A stretch of 64,000 nt of DNA from Vibrio sp. HA2012 (GTDB lineage: Bacteria; Pseudomonadota; Gammaproteobacteria; Enterobacterales; Vibrionaceae), in the NCBI RefSeq assembly GCF_002812955.1, contig NZ_PFXK01000001.1, forward strand, positions 372,001-436,000, read 5' to 3'. The position numbers and the translations under genes were made by a program. A model generated the notes under the pieces. That model was not told where the DNA came from and did not search any database. It was given only the letters and a program-made list of their open reading frames with translations. Below are positions 29,317 to 38,076 of the stretch, one piece after another (within the stretch, counting starts at the first letter, position 1; every line of letters starts with the position of its first letter).

Positions 29317-30070
29317 AACCGACCACTCTCTCTTTTGTTTCGCTGGTATCACCTGAATTGAGTAATTGAAGCCGTTCCAACTGGTAACCATGCTTATCAG
29401 CAAGTACAAGCAATGTATTTATCCCTGTACAGCCACAAGCCTGCTCCGGTTTAAGAATGGGCTGATAGTCTTCTATTAAATCGCAACTGTTCAGATCGAT
29501 ATTCATCGCGTCCATATAGGTATGGAAATGGCTTAAATCACTGCTTATAACCAATAGGGTGCTTTCATCCCAAAGCGGGTCAATGATACCGGCCAGAATT
29601 TCTGGTGCAATATTTCCGGTTAGAACGGGAAGTAGTGTAAATTCATCAAGACTTAACTGCAGAAATGGCAGTTGTACCTCTAGCGAATGCTCCGGTGCAT
29701 GTAGTTGATCCGTAACTTGTACCTCTGGGTGCCGGATAAGCTGTTTTATACCCGGTTTATCTATACGAATATCGCCGAGAGGCGTCGTATAGACATCCGC
29801 TTTTGGCACTGCGCAGCCGTCAAAATAAAAATGATGGCTAGGACCAACCAAGATGACCTTGTGAAAATGGTCTGATTGTAATTTCACGTGAGCATAGGCT
29901 TTTGCTGCAATTTCACCGGAATACATATATCCGGCATGAGGAACAATAATGGCGCGCAGAGGTGATTCATACTCTGGCGGGCAGGCAAGCCACTGAGTCA
30001 ATTGACTGCGAAGAGTTGTGGGTAAGCGGGCATAAAACTGTCCTGCGACTGCAGGGGTACGGATATTCAT
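29288..30070 (-). CDS. amrB: MEMO1 family protein (AmmeMemoRadiSam system protein B)
   Basis: A 260-residue protein of the MEMO1 fold, related to non-haem iron dioxygenases such as LigB. Putative metal or active-site residues fall in VPHAGYMYSG (near residue 45), VGPSHHFY (near 77), HAPEHSLEVQLPFLQ (near 125), SSDLSHF (near 180) and a late CGCTGINTL segment. Human MEMO1 binds metal through the equivalent residues. The gene leads the two-gene minus-strand unit with AMMECR1 and is divergent, by 52 bases, from the radical SAM gene. Confidence 0.92.
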   Translation of the reverse strand: MNIRTPAVAGQFYARLPTTLRSQLTQWLACPPEYESPLRAIIVPHAGYMYSGEIAAKAYAHVKLQSDHFHKVILVGPSHHFYFDGCAVPKADVYTTPLGDIRIDKPGIKQLIRHPEVQVTDQLHAPEHSLEVQLPFLQLSLDEFTLLPVLTGNIAPEILAGIIDPLWDESTLLVISSDLSHFHTYMDAMNIDLNSCDLIEDYQPILKPEQACGCTGINTLLVLADKHGYQLERLQLLNSGDTSETKERVVGYVSYIVSTL

Positions 30071-30122
30071 AACGCTCAGGCTCTGTTTTCCGGACTATAG
30101 TTAAGTATAGAAGTGATTTCTT

Positions 30123-31169
30123 GTGAAAAGCCATATGATTTCTCCTGTTGCCGGACATTATAGGACTCGCTACTGGCATAAACTTGATGACGGTAGGGTG
30201 GTTTGCGACCTCTGCCCCAGAACCTGTGCTCTACGGGAAGGAAAAAGAGGCGCGTGTTTTATACGCCGGGCTTGTCATGGTGAAATTATTCTGAGCAGCT
30301 ACGGGAGAACCAGTGGCCTTGCTGTTGACCCGATAGAAAAAAAACCATTGAACCATTTTTATCCCGGAAGTACGGTGCTCTCTTTTGGTACATCTGGATG
30401 CAACCTCGCCTGTAAATTTTGTCAGAACTGGAACATCAGTAACTCAAGAGACGTTTCCATATCAAGCATAGAAGCGACACCGGAACAGATCGCTATCCTG
30501 GCAAAAAAACAGCGGTGTCAAAGTGTTGCTTTTACTTATAATGATCCCGTGATCTTTCTGGAATATGCCAGAGATACTGCGATAGCTTGTCATGCTATGA
30601 ATATTAAAACAGTCGCTGTGAGTGCCGGGTATATTTGTAATGCCCCCAGACGAGAATTTTTCCGTCACATTGATGCTGCAAATATTGATCTGAAAGCGTT
30701 CAGCGAGCGATTTTACCAAAAACTATGTGCCGCCACTCTGGCTCCGGTACTTGATACTCTACTATATCTGAAACATGAAACTGATGTCTGGCTTGAGATT
30801 ACAACACTGCTTATTCCCGGTGAAAATGACAGTAATAAAGAACTTACAGAAATGACCCGGTGGATCGTGGATAATCTCGGTGCAGACATACCGTTACATT
30901 TTAGTGCTTTTCACCCGGCATTTAAGATGCAAAATAAACCTTCGACCTCTTTGGAAACTTTGTTGCGAGCAAGAACAATAGCTCAGCAACAGGGACTTCG
31001 TTATGTGTATACCGGAAATATCAGTAACAGTGACACAGAAAGCACCTATTGTCCGGTATGTCAGCATCTTCTGATTCAACGAGACAGATACCAGATCAGT
31101 CTTTTTACTCTGAACGACAACTCGTATTGCCCGGAATGTCATACAAGGATTGCTGGAATATTCAACTGA
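30123..31169 (+). CDS. amrS: Radical SAM enzyme of the AmmeMemoRadiSam system
   Basis: A 348-residue radical SAM enzyme. The SAM-cluster motif CNLACKFC lies near residues 93-100 within GTSGCNLACKFCQNWNIS. Additional cysteines frame the protein: CDLCPRTCALREGKRGAC at the N-terminus (near 28-45), as in pyruvate formate-lyase activase relatives, and CPVC with CPEC at the C-terminus, perhaps a zinc ribbon. The substrate is unknown. The start is GTG 30123; ATG 30135 in frame is an alternative. Divergent from the MEMO1-AMMECR1 pair. Confidence 0.92.
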   Translation: MKSHMISPVAGHYRTRYWHKLDDGRVVCDLCPRTCALREGKRGACFIRRACHGEIILSSYGRTSGLAVDPIEKKPLNHFYPGSTVLSFGTSGCNLACKFCQNWNISNSRDVSISSIEATPEQIAILAKKQRCQSVAFTYNDPVIFLEYARDTAIACHAMNIKTVAVSAGYICNAPRREFFRHIDAANIDLKAFSERFYQKLCAATLAPVLDTLLYLKHETDVWLEITTLLIPGENDSNKELTEMTRWIVDNLGADIPLHFSAFHPAFKMQNKPSTSLETLLRARTIAQQQGLRYVYTGNISNSDTESTYCPVCQHLLIQRDRYQISLFTLNDNSYCPECHTRIAGIFN

Positions 31170-31310
31170 TCTAATGAAATGGTATTAATATCGGTTGAGC
31201 TTTAACCGGAATATGGTTCACACTTAATACAAAAGTTGATTGGCAGCTGTTTGGAGAAAGAGTAAATTTGTAAAAATTATGTTGCAAATGGATAGAGATC
31301 CGGAGGCATT

Positions 31311-31511
31311 ATGGCATGTATTGAAGGTAAAGCAGAGCAGGGGATGTACTTGTGCAGTCAGTGCTATGTTGTCGTCAGTGTAAAAGGTGACAATCAGATT
31401 CTACCGAAATGTCCTTGCTGTGAATCAGAGGTTTTTTTATCCAAAGATGGCATTGAGTACCATGCTGAACAGCAAACGATCCCAGACAACAGGTTCTCTC
31501 AGAGATACTGA
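31311..31511 (+). CDS. Small zinc-ribbon protein
   Basis: A 66-residue protein with a CSQC pair at residues 15-18 and CPCC at 34-37, the spacing of a short rubredoxin-like zinc ribbon. A strong GGAGG stands 5 bases before the ATG. It begins MACIEGKAEQGMYLC and ends in a short hydrophilic tail. It follows the radical SAM gene by 141 bases on the same strand and has a terminator behind it. The partner is unknown. Confidence 0.7.
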   Translation: MACIEGKAEQGMYLCSQCYVVVSVKGDNQILPKCPCCESEVFLSKDGIEYHAEQQTIPDNRFSQRY

Positions 31512-31538
31512 TGCTTAAACAATCATTGCTTTTCTGAT

Positions 31539-31573
31539 AGCCTGTGTTACCCGCAGGCTTTTGTCTGTTCTTT
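31539..31573 (+). terminator. Terminator after the zinc-ribbon gene
   Basis: A 6-bp stem AGCCTG/CAGGCT (31539-31544 with 31554-31559), followed by TTTTGTCTGTTCTTTTTTT. Confidence 0.7.
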
Positions 31574-31658
31574 TTTTCCTGATTTTAAATTTTTTGTTGC
31601 CAAAATAGCCTGGCAGGCCGAAATTTAGCCATCCAGTTCAAAACATTATATTTTCTTG

Positions 31659-31686
31659 TTGACGAAAAATCTGAATGCAGTAAAGT
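31659..31686 (+). promoter_or_regulatory. Promoter of the tRNA-Leu/tRNA-Gly unit
   Basis: A -35 TTGACG (31659-31664), a 16-base spacer and a -10 TAAAGT (31681-31686), followed by ACACCCCG. It is built like the promoter of the Cys/Gly unit and gives the second tRNA pair independent expression. Confidence 0.78.
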
Positions 31687-31755
31687 ACACCCCGTTCCCG
31701 GCACAATGAGTTGCAGGGATGAATCAAGATGGTGTCTCCATCGCTGATATAGCGT

Positions 31756-31842
31756 GCCCTGATGGTGGAATTGGTAGACACAAGGGATTTAAAATCCCTC
31801 GGCGTTCGCGCTGTGCCGGTTCAAGTCCGGCTCGGGGCACCA
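31756..31842 (+). tRNA. tRNA-Leu (TAA)
   Basis: An 87-base class II cloverleaf with a long variable arm and encoded CCA; anticodon TAA at 31790-31792, D arm with TTGGTAGAC. It closely matches E. coli leuZ. Confidence 0.97.
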
Positions 31843-31853
31843 TTTAGAGACAA

Positions 31854-31936
31854 AATGCGACACTAGCTCAGTTGGTAGAGCGCAACCTTGCCAAGGTTGA
31901 GGTCACGAGTTCGAACCTCGTGTGTCGCTCCAGATT
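31854..31936 (+). repeat. Right copy of the 83-bp direct repeat (tRNA-Gly plus edges)
   Basis: Identical to 27558-27640 in the same direction, with unrelated sequence on both sides. Confidence 0.9.
31857..31932 (+). tRNA. tRNA-Gly (GCC), copy 2
   Basis: A 76-base cloverleaf identical to copy 1; anticodon GCC at 31890-31892. It lies 14 bases after tRNA-Leu and before its own terminator. Confidence 0.98.
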
Positions 31937-31937
31937 T

Positions 31938-31972
31938 AAGGCCCCGGCAGAAATGTCGGGGCCTTGCTATTT
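31938..31972 (+). terminator. Terminator after tRNA-Leu/tRNA-Gly
   Basis: A 9-bp stem AAGGCCCCG/CGGGGCCTT (31938-31946 with 31957-31965) with a 10-base loop, followed by GCTATTTTT. Confidence 0.85.
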
Positions 31973-32024
31973 TTGGCGCTATACTCACCATCAATGCAGT
32001 TTTTCTTATAGTAAGGAATACCCT

Positions 32025-33410
32025 TTGAACCAGTCTGCTTTTTCTTCACTACCTCTTTCCCCAGTACTTTTAAATAATTTGGATTCACTGGGATATACCG
32101 CGATGACACCGATACAGGCTCAGAGTCTTCCTCTTATGTTGCAGGGAAAAGATGTCATTGGTCAGGGAAAAACCGGTTCAGGAAAAACTGCAGCATTTGG
32201 TTTAACGGTATTAAGTAATCTGAATGTAAAACGGTTTCGGGTTCAGTCTCTGGTGCTGTGTCCAACCAGAGAACTTGCTGACCAGGTGGCAAAAGAAATC
32301 CGTAAGCTGGGCAGGACCATTCATAATATTAAGGTTCTTACCCTATGTGGTGGTATGCCCATGGGGCCTCAGATAGGCTCGCTAGAGCATGGGGCTCATA
32401 TCTTAGTTGGTACGCCGGGGAGAATTTTAGACCACTTAGAGAAAGGAAGAATCGATCTCTCGGAACTGAATACACTGGTACTGGATGAAGCAGACCGGAT
32501 GCTGGATATGGGGTTTCAGGATGCGATGGAAGCCATTATTCAGGCAGCACCATCTGAACGGCAAACACTACTATTTAGTGCAACGTTTCCGGATCAGATA
32601 CAGTCAGTATCCCAGCGGATTATGCTTCAGCCTACCCTGGTAAAGGTTGAGTCAACCCATGCTAATTCCAGTATTCATCAGGCATTTTATCAGGTTAACA
32701 GTCATGAAGAACGGCTCATCGCCGTTAAAAAACTTTTGCTGACACGTCAGCCTGAATCAGCGGTTATTTTCTGCAATACCAAAAAAGAAGTTCAGGAAGT
32801 GGCCGATGAACTTTATCACGATGGCTACAGTGTGATTGATTTACATGGCGATCTGGAACAAAGAGAACGGGATCAGTCTCTGGTGCAATTTGCCAACAAA
32901 AGTATTTCAATCCTGATAGCAACCGATGTCGCGGCTCGGGGACTGGATGTGGATAATCTGGATATGGTGATCAACTATCAGCTTTCCCGTGATCCGGAAG
33001 TGCATGTACACCGTATAGGCAGAACGGGACGAGCTGGCAATAAAGGACTCGCCTGTAGCCTGTTTAGTGAAAAAGAGGCTTACCGGGTCGCGTTGATCGA
33101 TGAATTTATGGATCTTCCGATTACGCCGGTTTCTCTTCCAGGAGATGACGTTTTATCGGCAACACCTTATGCTGCTGCTATGGTAACGATCGAAATTGCC
33201 GGTGGGAAAAAACAGAAAGTCCGTGCCGGTGATATTCTGGGGGCTCTGACCGGAGAAAATGGTATCTCAGGAAAACAGGTGGGAAAAATAAACCTGTTTG
33301 ATATGCGTTCTTATGTGGCTGTTGAAAAACATATTGCGAAAAATGCTCTGAAAAAATTGGAATCAGGAAAAATAAAGGGAAGGAATTTTCGAGCCAGAAT
33401 CCTGCGCTGA
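32025..33410 (+). CDS. dbpA: DEAD-box ATP-dependent RNA helicase DbpA
   Basis: A 461-residue helicase that acts on 23S rRNA hairpin 92 during 50S subunit assembly. It begins with the Q motif (LGYTAMTPIQAQSLP), then motif I GKTGSGKTAAFG, motif II LDEADRML, motif III SATF and motif VI HRIGRTGRAG. The last 75 residues (AGGKKQKVRAGDILGAL, GKIKGRNFRARIL) match the DbpA RNA-binding domain. The start is TTG 32025 with AAGGAA 6 bases upstream; longer frames run through the tRNA-Gly gene and cannot be real. Confidence 0.93.
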   Translation: MNQSAFSSLPLSPVLLNNLDSLGYTAMTPIQAQSLPLMLQGKDVIGQGKTGSGKTAAFGLTVLSNLNVKRFRVQSLVLCPTRELADQVAKEIRKLGRTIHNIKVLTLCGGMPMGPQIGSLEHGAHILVGTPGRILDHLEKGRIDLSELNTLVLDEADRMLDMGFQDAMEAIIQAAPSERQTLLFSATFPDQIQSVSQRIMLQPTLVKVESTHANSSIHQAFYQVNSHEERLIAVKKLLLTRQPESAVIFCNTKKEVQEVADELYHDGYSVIDLHGDLEQRERDQSLVQFANKSISILIATDVAARGLDVDNLDMVINYQLSRDPEVHVHRIGRTGRAGNKGLACSLFSEKEAYRVALIDEFMDLPITPVSLPGDDVLSATPYAAAMVTIEIAGGKKQKVRAGDILGALTGENGISGKQVGKINLFDMRSYVAVEKHIAKNALKKLESGKIKGRNFRARILR

Positions 33411-33475
33411 ATCTGTTTTTTTAATTAAGGGTGATGAAGTTCACGAAAACTGCTAAAATCGCCTGAATTTTGAGA

Positions 33476-33498
33476 AGTCGGTCTCTGACCGGCTTTTT
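33476..33498 (+). terminator. Hairpin terminator between dbpA and ybiT
   Basis: An 8-bp stem AGTCGGTC/GACCGGCT with one wobble pair (33476-33483 with 33487-33494) and a 3-base loop, followed by TTTTT. It ends only about 30 bases before the ybiT start, so it may end dbpA transcripts or attenuate ybiT. Confidence 0.65.
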
Positions 33499-33528
33499 GT
33501 GTCTTTATACGGATAATTAGGTATTCCT

Positions 33529-35124
33529 GTGTTAACAACTGCAAACATCACCATGCAATTTGGCGATAAACCACTGTTTGAAAATATTTCTGTCAAATTC
33601 GGCAACGGAAATCGTTACGGTTTGATCGGAGCAAACGGTAGTGGTAAATCAACGTTTATGAAAATTCTGGGTGGAGAACTGGAACCGTCTTCCGGCACCG
33701 TATCCTCAGATCCTAACGAACGCATGGCCAAATTGGGGCAGGATCAGTTTGCGTTTGAAAATTATACTGTTGTTGACACTGTCATTATGGGACATAAAGA
33801 GCTCTGGACAATTAAAGAAGAGCGTGAACGTATATACGCTTTACCTGAAATGTCAGATGAAGACGGAATGAGAGTCGGTGATCTGGAGACTGAATTTGCT
33901 GAAATGGATGGATATTCAGCGGAAGCTCGAGCAGAAGAATTGCTGTTGGGGTTGGGTATTCCACAGGAACAGCACTACGGCTTGATGAGTGAAGTGGCAC
34001 CGGGACTTAAAGTTCGGGTACTTCTGGCTCAGGTTCTGTTTGCTGAGCCAGAGATAATGTTGCTCGATGAACCGACCAACAACCTTGACATGCATACTAT
34101 TGCATGGCTGGAGGATACACTTCTGGCCCGTAACTGTACCATGATTATTATTTCGCACGACCGTCACTTCCTTAATTCTGTTTGTACTCATATGGCTGAT
34201 CTGGACTATGGTGAACTGCGTATGTTCCACGGTAATTATGATGAATACATGATTGCTGCAGAACAAGCCCGAGAGCGTTTACACGCTGATAATGCCAAGA
34301 AAAAAGCTCAGATTGCAGAGTTGCAGACCTTTGTCAGCCGCTTCTCTGCCAATGCGTCTAAAGCAAAACAGGCAACTTCCCGACAGAAACAACTGGAAAA
34401 AATCCAGCTTGAAGAGGTAAAACCATCCAGCCGGCAATCCCCGTTTATACGTTTCGACCAGGAGAAAAAGCTGTTCCGTACCGCACTGGAAGTGGAAGGA
34501 CTAAAGCAGGGCTATGGAGATAACATTCTGATTAATGGTGTCAATCTGATGGTAGAAGTCGGAGAACGCATCGCTATTATTGGTGAGAATGGTATTGGTA
34601 AATCCACATTCCTCAATACATTAGCAGGTGTTATGCAGCCAATGGCCGGTATGGTGAAATGGTCGGAAAATAGCAATATCGGCTTTTACGCTCAGGACCA
34701 TGCGCACGAATTTGCAGAGGATATGAATCTTCTGGACTGGATGGCGCAGTGGAAAAAAGAGGGCGAAGATGAGCAGGTTGTTCGTGGTATTCTGGGACGG
34801 ATGCTGTTTTCCCAAAATGATATTAAGAAATCTGTCACAGTCCTTTCCGGTGGTGAACAGGGACGTATGTTGTTTGGTAAGCTGATCATGCAAAGAGCCA
34901 ATATGTTGCTGATGGATGAGCCGACCAACCATATGGATATGGAGTCGATCGAATCTCTGAATCTGGCTCTGGAAAATTATCAGGGAACATTATTCTTCGT
35001 ATCTCATGACCGCCAGTTTGTTTCCTCAATTGCAACCCGGATCATTGAAATTACCAAAGATGGTATCAGTGATTTTCATGGAACATATGATGAATACCTG
35101 AGTAAACAAGGACTAAGAGGTTAA
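33529..35124 (+). CDS. ybiT: ABC-F family ribosome-associated ATPase YbiT
   Basis: A 531-residue protein with two ABC domains and no membrane segment. Domain 1 has Walker [10 protein letters not shown] near residue 37 and [11 protein letters not shown]; its signature reads [13 protein letters not shown] rather than LSGG, as in YbiT. A linker rich in Lys/Gln (residues about 245-310) separates it from domain 2, with [18 protein letters not shown] and [14 protein letters not shown] proteins rescue stalled ribosomes in the exit-site region. GTG at 33529 is the start. Confidence 0.93.
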   Translation: MLTTANITMQFGDKPLFENISVKFGNGNRYGLIGANGSGKSTFMKILGGELEPSSGTVSSDPNERMAKLGQDQFAFENYTVVDTVIMGHKELWTIKEERERIYALPEMSDEDGMRVGDLETEFAEMDGYSAEARAEELLLGLGIPQEQHYGLMSEVAPGLKVRVLLAQVLFAEPEIMLLDEPTNNLDMHTIAWLEDTLLARNCTMIIISHDRHFLNSVCTHMADLDYGELRMFHGNYDEYMIAAEQARERLHADNAKKKAQIAELQTFVSRFSANASKAKQATSRQKQLEKIQLEEVKPSSRQSPFIRFDQEKKLFRTALEVEGLKQGYGDNILINGVNLMVEVGERIAIIGENGIGKSTFLNTLAGVMQPMAGMVKWSENSNIGFYAQDHAHEFAEDMNLLDWMAQWKKEGEDEQVVRGILGRMLFSQNDIKKSVTVLSGGEQGRMLFGKLIMQRANMLLMDEPTNHMDMESIESLNLALENYQGTLFFVSHDRQFVSSIATRIIEITKDGISDFHGTYDEYLSKQGLRG

Positions 35125-35134
35125 TCAATCTCAC

Positions 35135-35162
35135 ATAAAAAAATCCCCGGAAACCGGGGATT
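35135..35162 (-). terminator. Terminator of the 35197-35790 gene
   Basis: A 9-bp stem AATCCCCGG/CCGGGGATT (35142-35150 with 35154-35162) and 3-base loop. The T tract is on the minus-strand 3' side, so it mainly serves the minus-strand gene; it may also block read-through from ybiT. Confidence 0.8.
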
Positions 35163-35196
35163 GGCTCGTCTATGTCGTAATACAGAACCGTGGACG

Positions 35197-35790
35197 TTAT
35201 TTAGTTAGTCGTTCACGGTTCTGCATCAGCAGATTCATTGCGTCGAGGTACTGATACAATCCGCCGCCATCAAGCTGATACATATCAATCTCACCTTCTT
35301 CTAAAGTTAGCCCCTTACTGCGAGCTTCTTTTTTCAGTCCAGCCTTTCTCAACAGAGGATACAGAAGTCCCTTATTTTCTTTTTCTGCGTCTAGGATAAC
35401 TTGTCTGAGTTGGTCATTAAGCTGAAACAATTCATCTTCTTCTTTCTTGGGCAGAACAATACCCGGGGAAAACTTTCCGTGTAATAAAAGTCCGGCAAAA
35501 TAGGCCACCAAAAGGCCAATTGCTGTCAGCATGTTAATACCAATAAACAAATAACTGACAATCATGACAAGAATTGAAAGTCCACCGACCCAACCCAGCC
35601 GGTATAAAACCCGTCTTATTCTTTGCTTACGTTCGGCCTGTATAAGAATCTTATTCAGGGCAAGTAACCGCTGACAGCCACCTTTCAGGTGGTTTTCATA
35701 CAAATCAACTGCAGCAGCAGAAGCCGTTATCTTTTTTTCGGGAGAGAGCTCCCGTTCAGATAACCGGTTGTCAGACTCTATTTGCGTCAT
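35197..35790 (-). CDS. Hypothetical membrane protein with two transmembrane helices
   Basis: I do not recognise the family. The 197-residue protein has a charged N-terminal section (about 1-65, with heptad-like ALNKILIQAERKQRIRR), two adjacent hydrophobic helices (about 67-88 and 89-105), and a long charged C-terminal section (about 112-197) with further helical stretches. It looks like an inner-membrane protein with two cytosolic ends. It is convergent with ybiT. Confidence 0.6.
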   Translation of the reverse strand: MTQIESDNRLSERELSPEKKITASAAAVDLYENHLKGGCQRLLALNKILIQAERKQRIRRVLYRLGWVGGLSILVMIVSYLFIGINMLTAIGLLVAYFAGLLLHGKFSPGIVLPKKEEDELFQLNDQLRQVILDAEKENKGLLYPLLRKAGLKKEARSKGLTLEEGEIDMYQLDGGGLYQYLDAMNLLMQNRERLTK

Positions 35791-36054
35791 TCCACTTCCT
35801 TAACTAATCACTGAGACGTGGATTACTTTACCTTAAAAACATAGTTTCGTTCTCAGATTAACAAATCAATATCCATAGACATTAACACTTTAATTGGTTT
35901 TTATGGTGTAAAGCTTACAGGGCAAGCTCATATTGCATTAATGTGAAATATAAAAGAAGCTCACAATTTGGGTGTATTATCAATTGTCGGAGCTGATCAT
36001 GCTGTGCTAGTATAAATTTCGTATTTGTCAATATTCATATGAGTGGTTGTATCA

Positions 36055-37761
36055 ATGTCGGATGTAGTTCAGCGTCGATTTATGAGTATGTTCGACACAG
36101 CTGTCGAAGGATTGTGGATTATGACTCCTGATGGAGACATATCCTTTTTCAACCATTCATTCTATAAGCAATTCAATTTTAACCCTGAAGGGGCTCACCT
36201 AAATGACTGGGTTGCTCTGATCCACCCGGATGATCAACCGGAGTTTACCGATAGGGTTGATGACCATCTCAGATCTGCATATTCGGATAAAAAACTGATT
36301 AGCCAGTATCGGGTATTAAAGAAAGACGGTTCTTATTGTTGGATTGAAGCCTTTGGGTCAGTAAAAAGGGATGAACAGGGCGAGTATATGGTGGGAAACC
36401 ACCGGGATATTACCTCTCAGAAAAAGCTTGAGTCCTCCATTAGACGTCTGGCTTTTTGTGATAAAGCCTCAGGACTCCCCAATCACGATCAGTTAAAAAT
36501 AGACCTGAAAAATCGACGTTCCGAAATCACCCTGCTGCATATCCACCTGAAAAGAATCCAATCATATATTAACCAGTACGGCGAACTGGTTATGCAGGAA
36601 GTGATTGACCGGACCATTCAGTGTCTGGATATCTTTAAACCGTATATCAGTAAATTTTACCGGAATTCAACAGAAACCTTTTCTGTGGTCTTATATACGC
36701 CGATCACTGAACAGCAACTTGCCGGGCTATGTCAGAATTTTATTTATATGTTTTCCCGGCATGCAGATCAGAATGGTGCCCTTTATATCGACAGTGTCTG
36801 TATAGGGGCTTATCCCTGCCATGACCTGAAACTGAGCCCGAATGAAGTCATTAACTGGGCAGCACAGACATCAGAGTACGCTTACCGGAACGAATCCTGT
36901 CAATGGGCGATCTGTAATGACGCAATAAAGAAAAAAGTGGAACGTTATTTCTACATTGAGAGTAAGCTTAAATCGGCTATCAGTAATGATGAAATATCAG
37001 TACGTCTTCAGCCAATCGTTTGCGCTAAAACACGTCAACTCCTTAGTTTTGAAGCTCTTGCTCGCTGGGATAAAAGCCGGATAGGTGAAATATATCCGGA
37101 TGAATTTATTCCGGTGGCAGAACGTAAGGGACTGATTAGCCAACTGGGGGAAAAAGTACTGGCTCAGGCAAGTAGCTTTATCGCTTATTATAATAAGATC
37201 TGGGACACTGACGTTAAAGTCAATGTAAATGTGTCGGTGTTACAGTTACTGGACGGCACTTTTCCGGATAAGGCACTGGACATTGTTAGGGATGAAGGAG
37301 CAACGCCGGATAATGTCGTACTGGAACTGACAGAATCTGTATTACTGGAAGATAAATTCCAGGCCATGAATCAACTTCGGCAATTACAGTCATTCGGTTT
37401 TCGTCTAGCGATGGATGATTTTGGATCCGGACACAGTTCTGTTACCGGATTTTTTAAGTTACCGTTTCAGCAGTTAAAGATCGATAAAGAGCTGGTTAAT
37501 GATTCCATGCGAGAAGCAGAACCGTTTGCTTACCTGGAGTTTTTAACCATGCTGTGCAGTATTCGGGGGATTGGTGTCACGATTGAAGGGATTGAAACAG
37601 AAGAAATGATGGAGCGGTTTATACAAATGGACGTCTCATCGTTTCAGGGATATCTGATAGCGAAGCCGTTAACTCTTGAATCCGCAATGGAGTATAGAGG
37701 CCATCAATATTATGATGCCGTACAGACTATTGAACAGCTAGCTATTCCTAATATAGCCTGA
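36055..37761 (+). CDS. PAS-GGDEF(degenerate)-EAL cyclic-di-GMP phosphodiesterase
   Basis: A 568-residue cytosolic protein. A PAS domain occupies about residues 5-125 (MFDTAVEGLWIMTPDG, YCWIEAFGSVKRDEQGEY). The next region (about 130-295) has the GGDEF fold pattern, but the catalytic GGDEF is replaced by NSTETF, so it should not make c-di-GMP. The EAL domain (about 300-550) keeps the catalytic set: SFEALARW, NVNVSV, LELTES, MDDFGSG, LKID, TIEGIE and QGYLIAKPL. It therefore probably hydrolyses c-di-GMP. ATG 36055 is chosen over GTG 36043 because GAGTGG is well spaced only for the ATG. Confidence 0.9.
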   Translation: MSDVVQRRFMSMFDTAVEGLWIMTPDGDISFFNHSFYKQFNFNPEGAHLNDWVALIHPDDQPEFTDRVDDHLRSAYSDKKLISQYRVLKKDGSYCWIEAFGSVKRDEQGEYMVGNHRDITSQKKLESSIRRLAFCDKASGLPNHDQLKIDLKNRRSEITLLHIHLKRIQSYINQYGELVMQEVIDRTIQCLDIFKPYISKFYRNSTETFSVVLYTPITEQQLAGLCQNFIYMFSRHADQNGALYIDSVCIGAYPCHDLKLSPNEVINWAAQTSEYAYRNESCQWAICNDAIKKKVERYFYIESKLKSAISNDEISVRLQPIVCAKTRQLLSFEALARWDKSRIGEIYPDEFIPVAERKGLISQLGEKVLAQASSFIAYYNKIWDTDVKVNVNVSVLQLLDGTFPDKALDIVRDEGATPDNVVLELTESVLLEDKFQAMNQLRQLQSFGFRLAMDDFGSGHSSVTGFFKLPFQQLKIDKELVNDSMREAEPFAYLEFLTMLCSIRGIGVTIEGIETEEMMERFIQMDVSSFQGYLIAKPLTLESAMEYRGHQYYDAVQTIEQLAIPNIA

Positions 37762-38076
37762 CGTTACGTCCGGTTACAGCCTTAGCCCCATTATGGTGCA
37801 ATATCGCATCTTTGTGTTTATTGTTGGTGCGCATTTAACTTTACTTGTGTTCTTTCTGAACCGATCTCACCCGCTCTCAGACTACTTTTCCTGGTATTCC
37901 CTTATTTCAGTTTTACTGGCATACAAACTGCACTCAATAGGTTGAATATGCCTCAGGATGTTTTTATCTCTCACTGAGAAATCGTGCATTTAGCCATATT
38001 TTGTGGCATATTTATTCGTGATATATGAATTAATATGTTGCTGATTTCTAATTTTTTATAAAATGGATGTTACAAG
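37762..38076. other. Intergenic region upstream of the amino-acid transporter
   Basis: These 315 bases hold a candidate sigma-54 promoter at 37917-37932 (separate entry). Otherwise I see AT-rich sequence, and no RNA gene or other coding frame with support. Confidence 0.5.
37917..37932 (+). promoter_or_regulatory. Candidate sigma-54 promoter of the amino-acid transporter
   Basis: The sequence TGGCATACAAACTGCA keeps GG and GC with exactly 10 bases between them and fits the TGGCAYR-N4-TTGCW consensus except for one base (CTGC for TTGC). It is 144 bases upstream of the substrate-binding protein gene. NtrC-type nitrogen control of amino-acid uptake would fit. No enhancer site was confirmed. Confidence 0.45.

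Noticed and set aside
27561..31932. Prophage or integrative element between tRNA-Gly copies
   Set aside because: The exact repeat suggests an att-like duplication, but there is no integrase, excisionase or phage gene in the segment, and each tRNA copy is complete with its own promoter unit.
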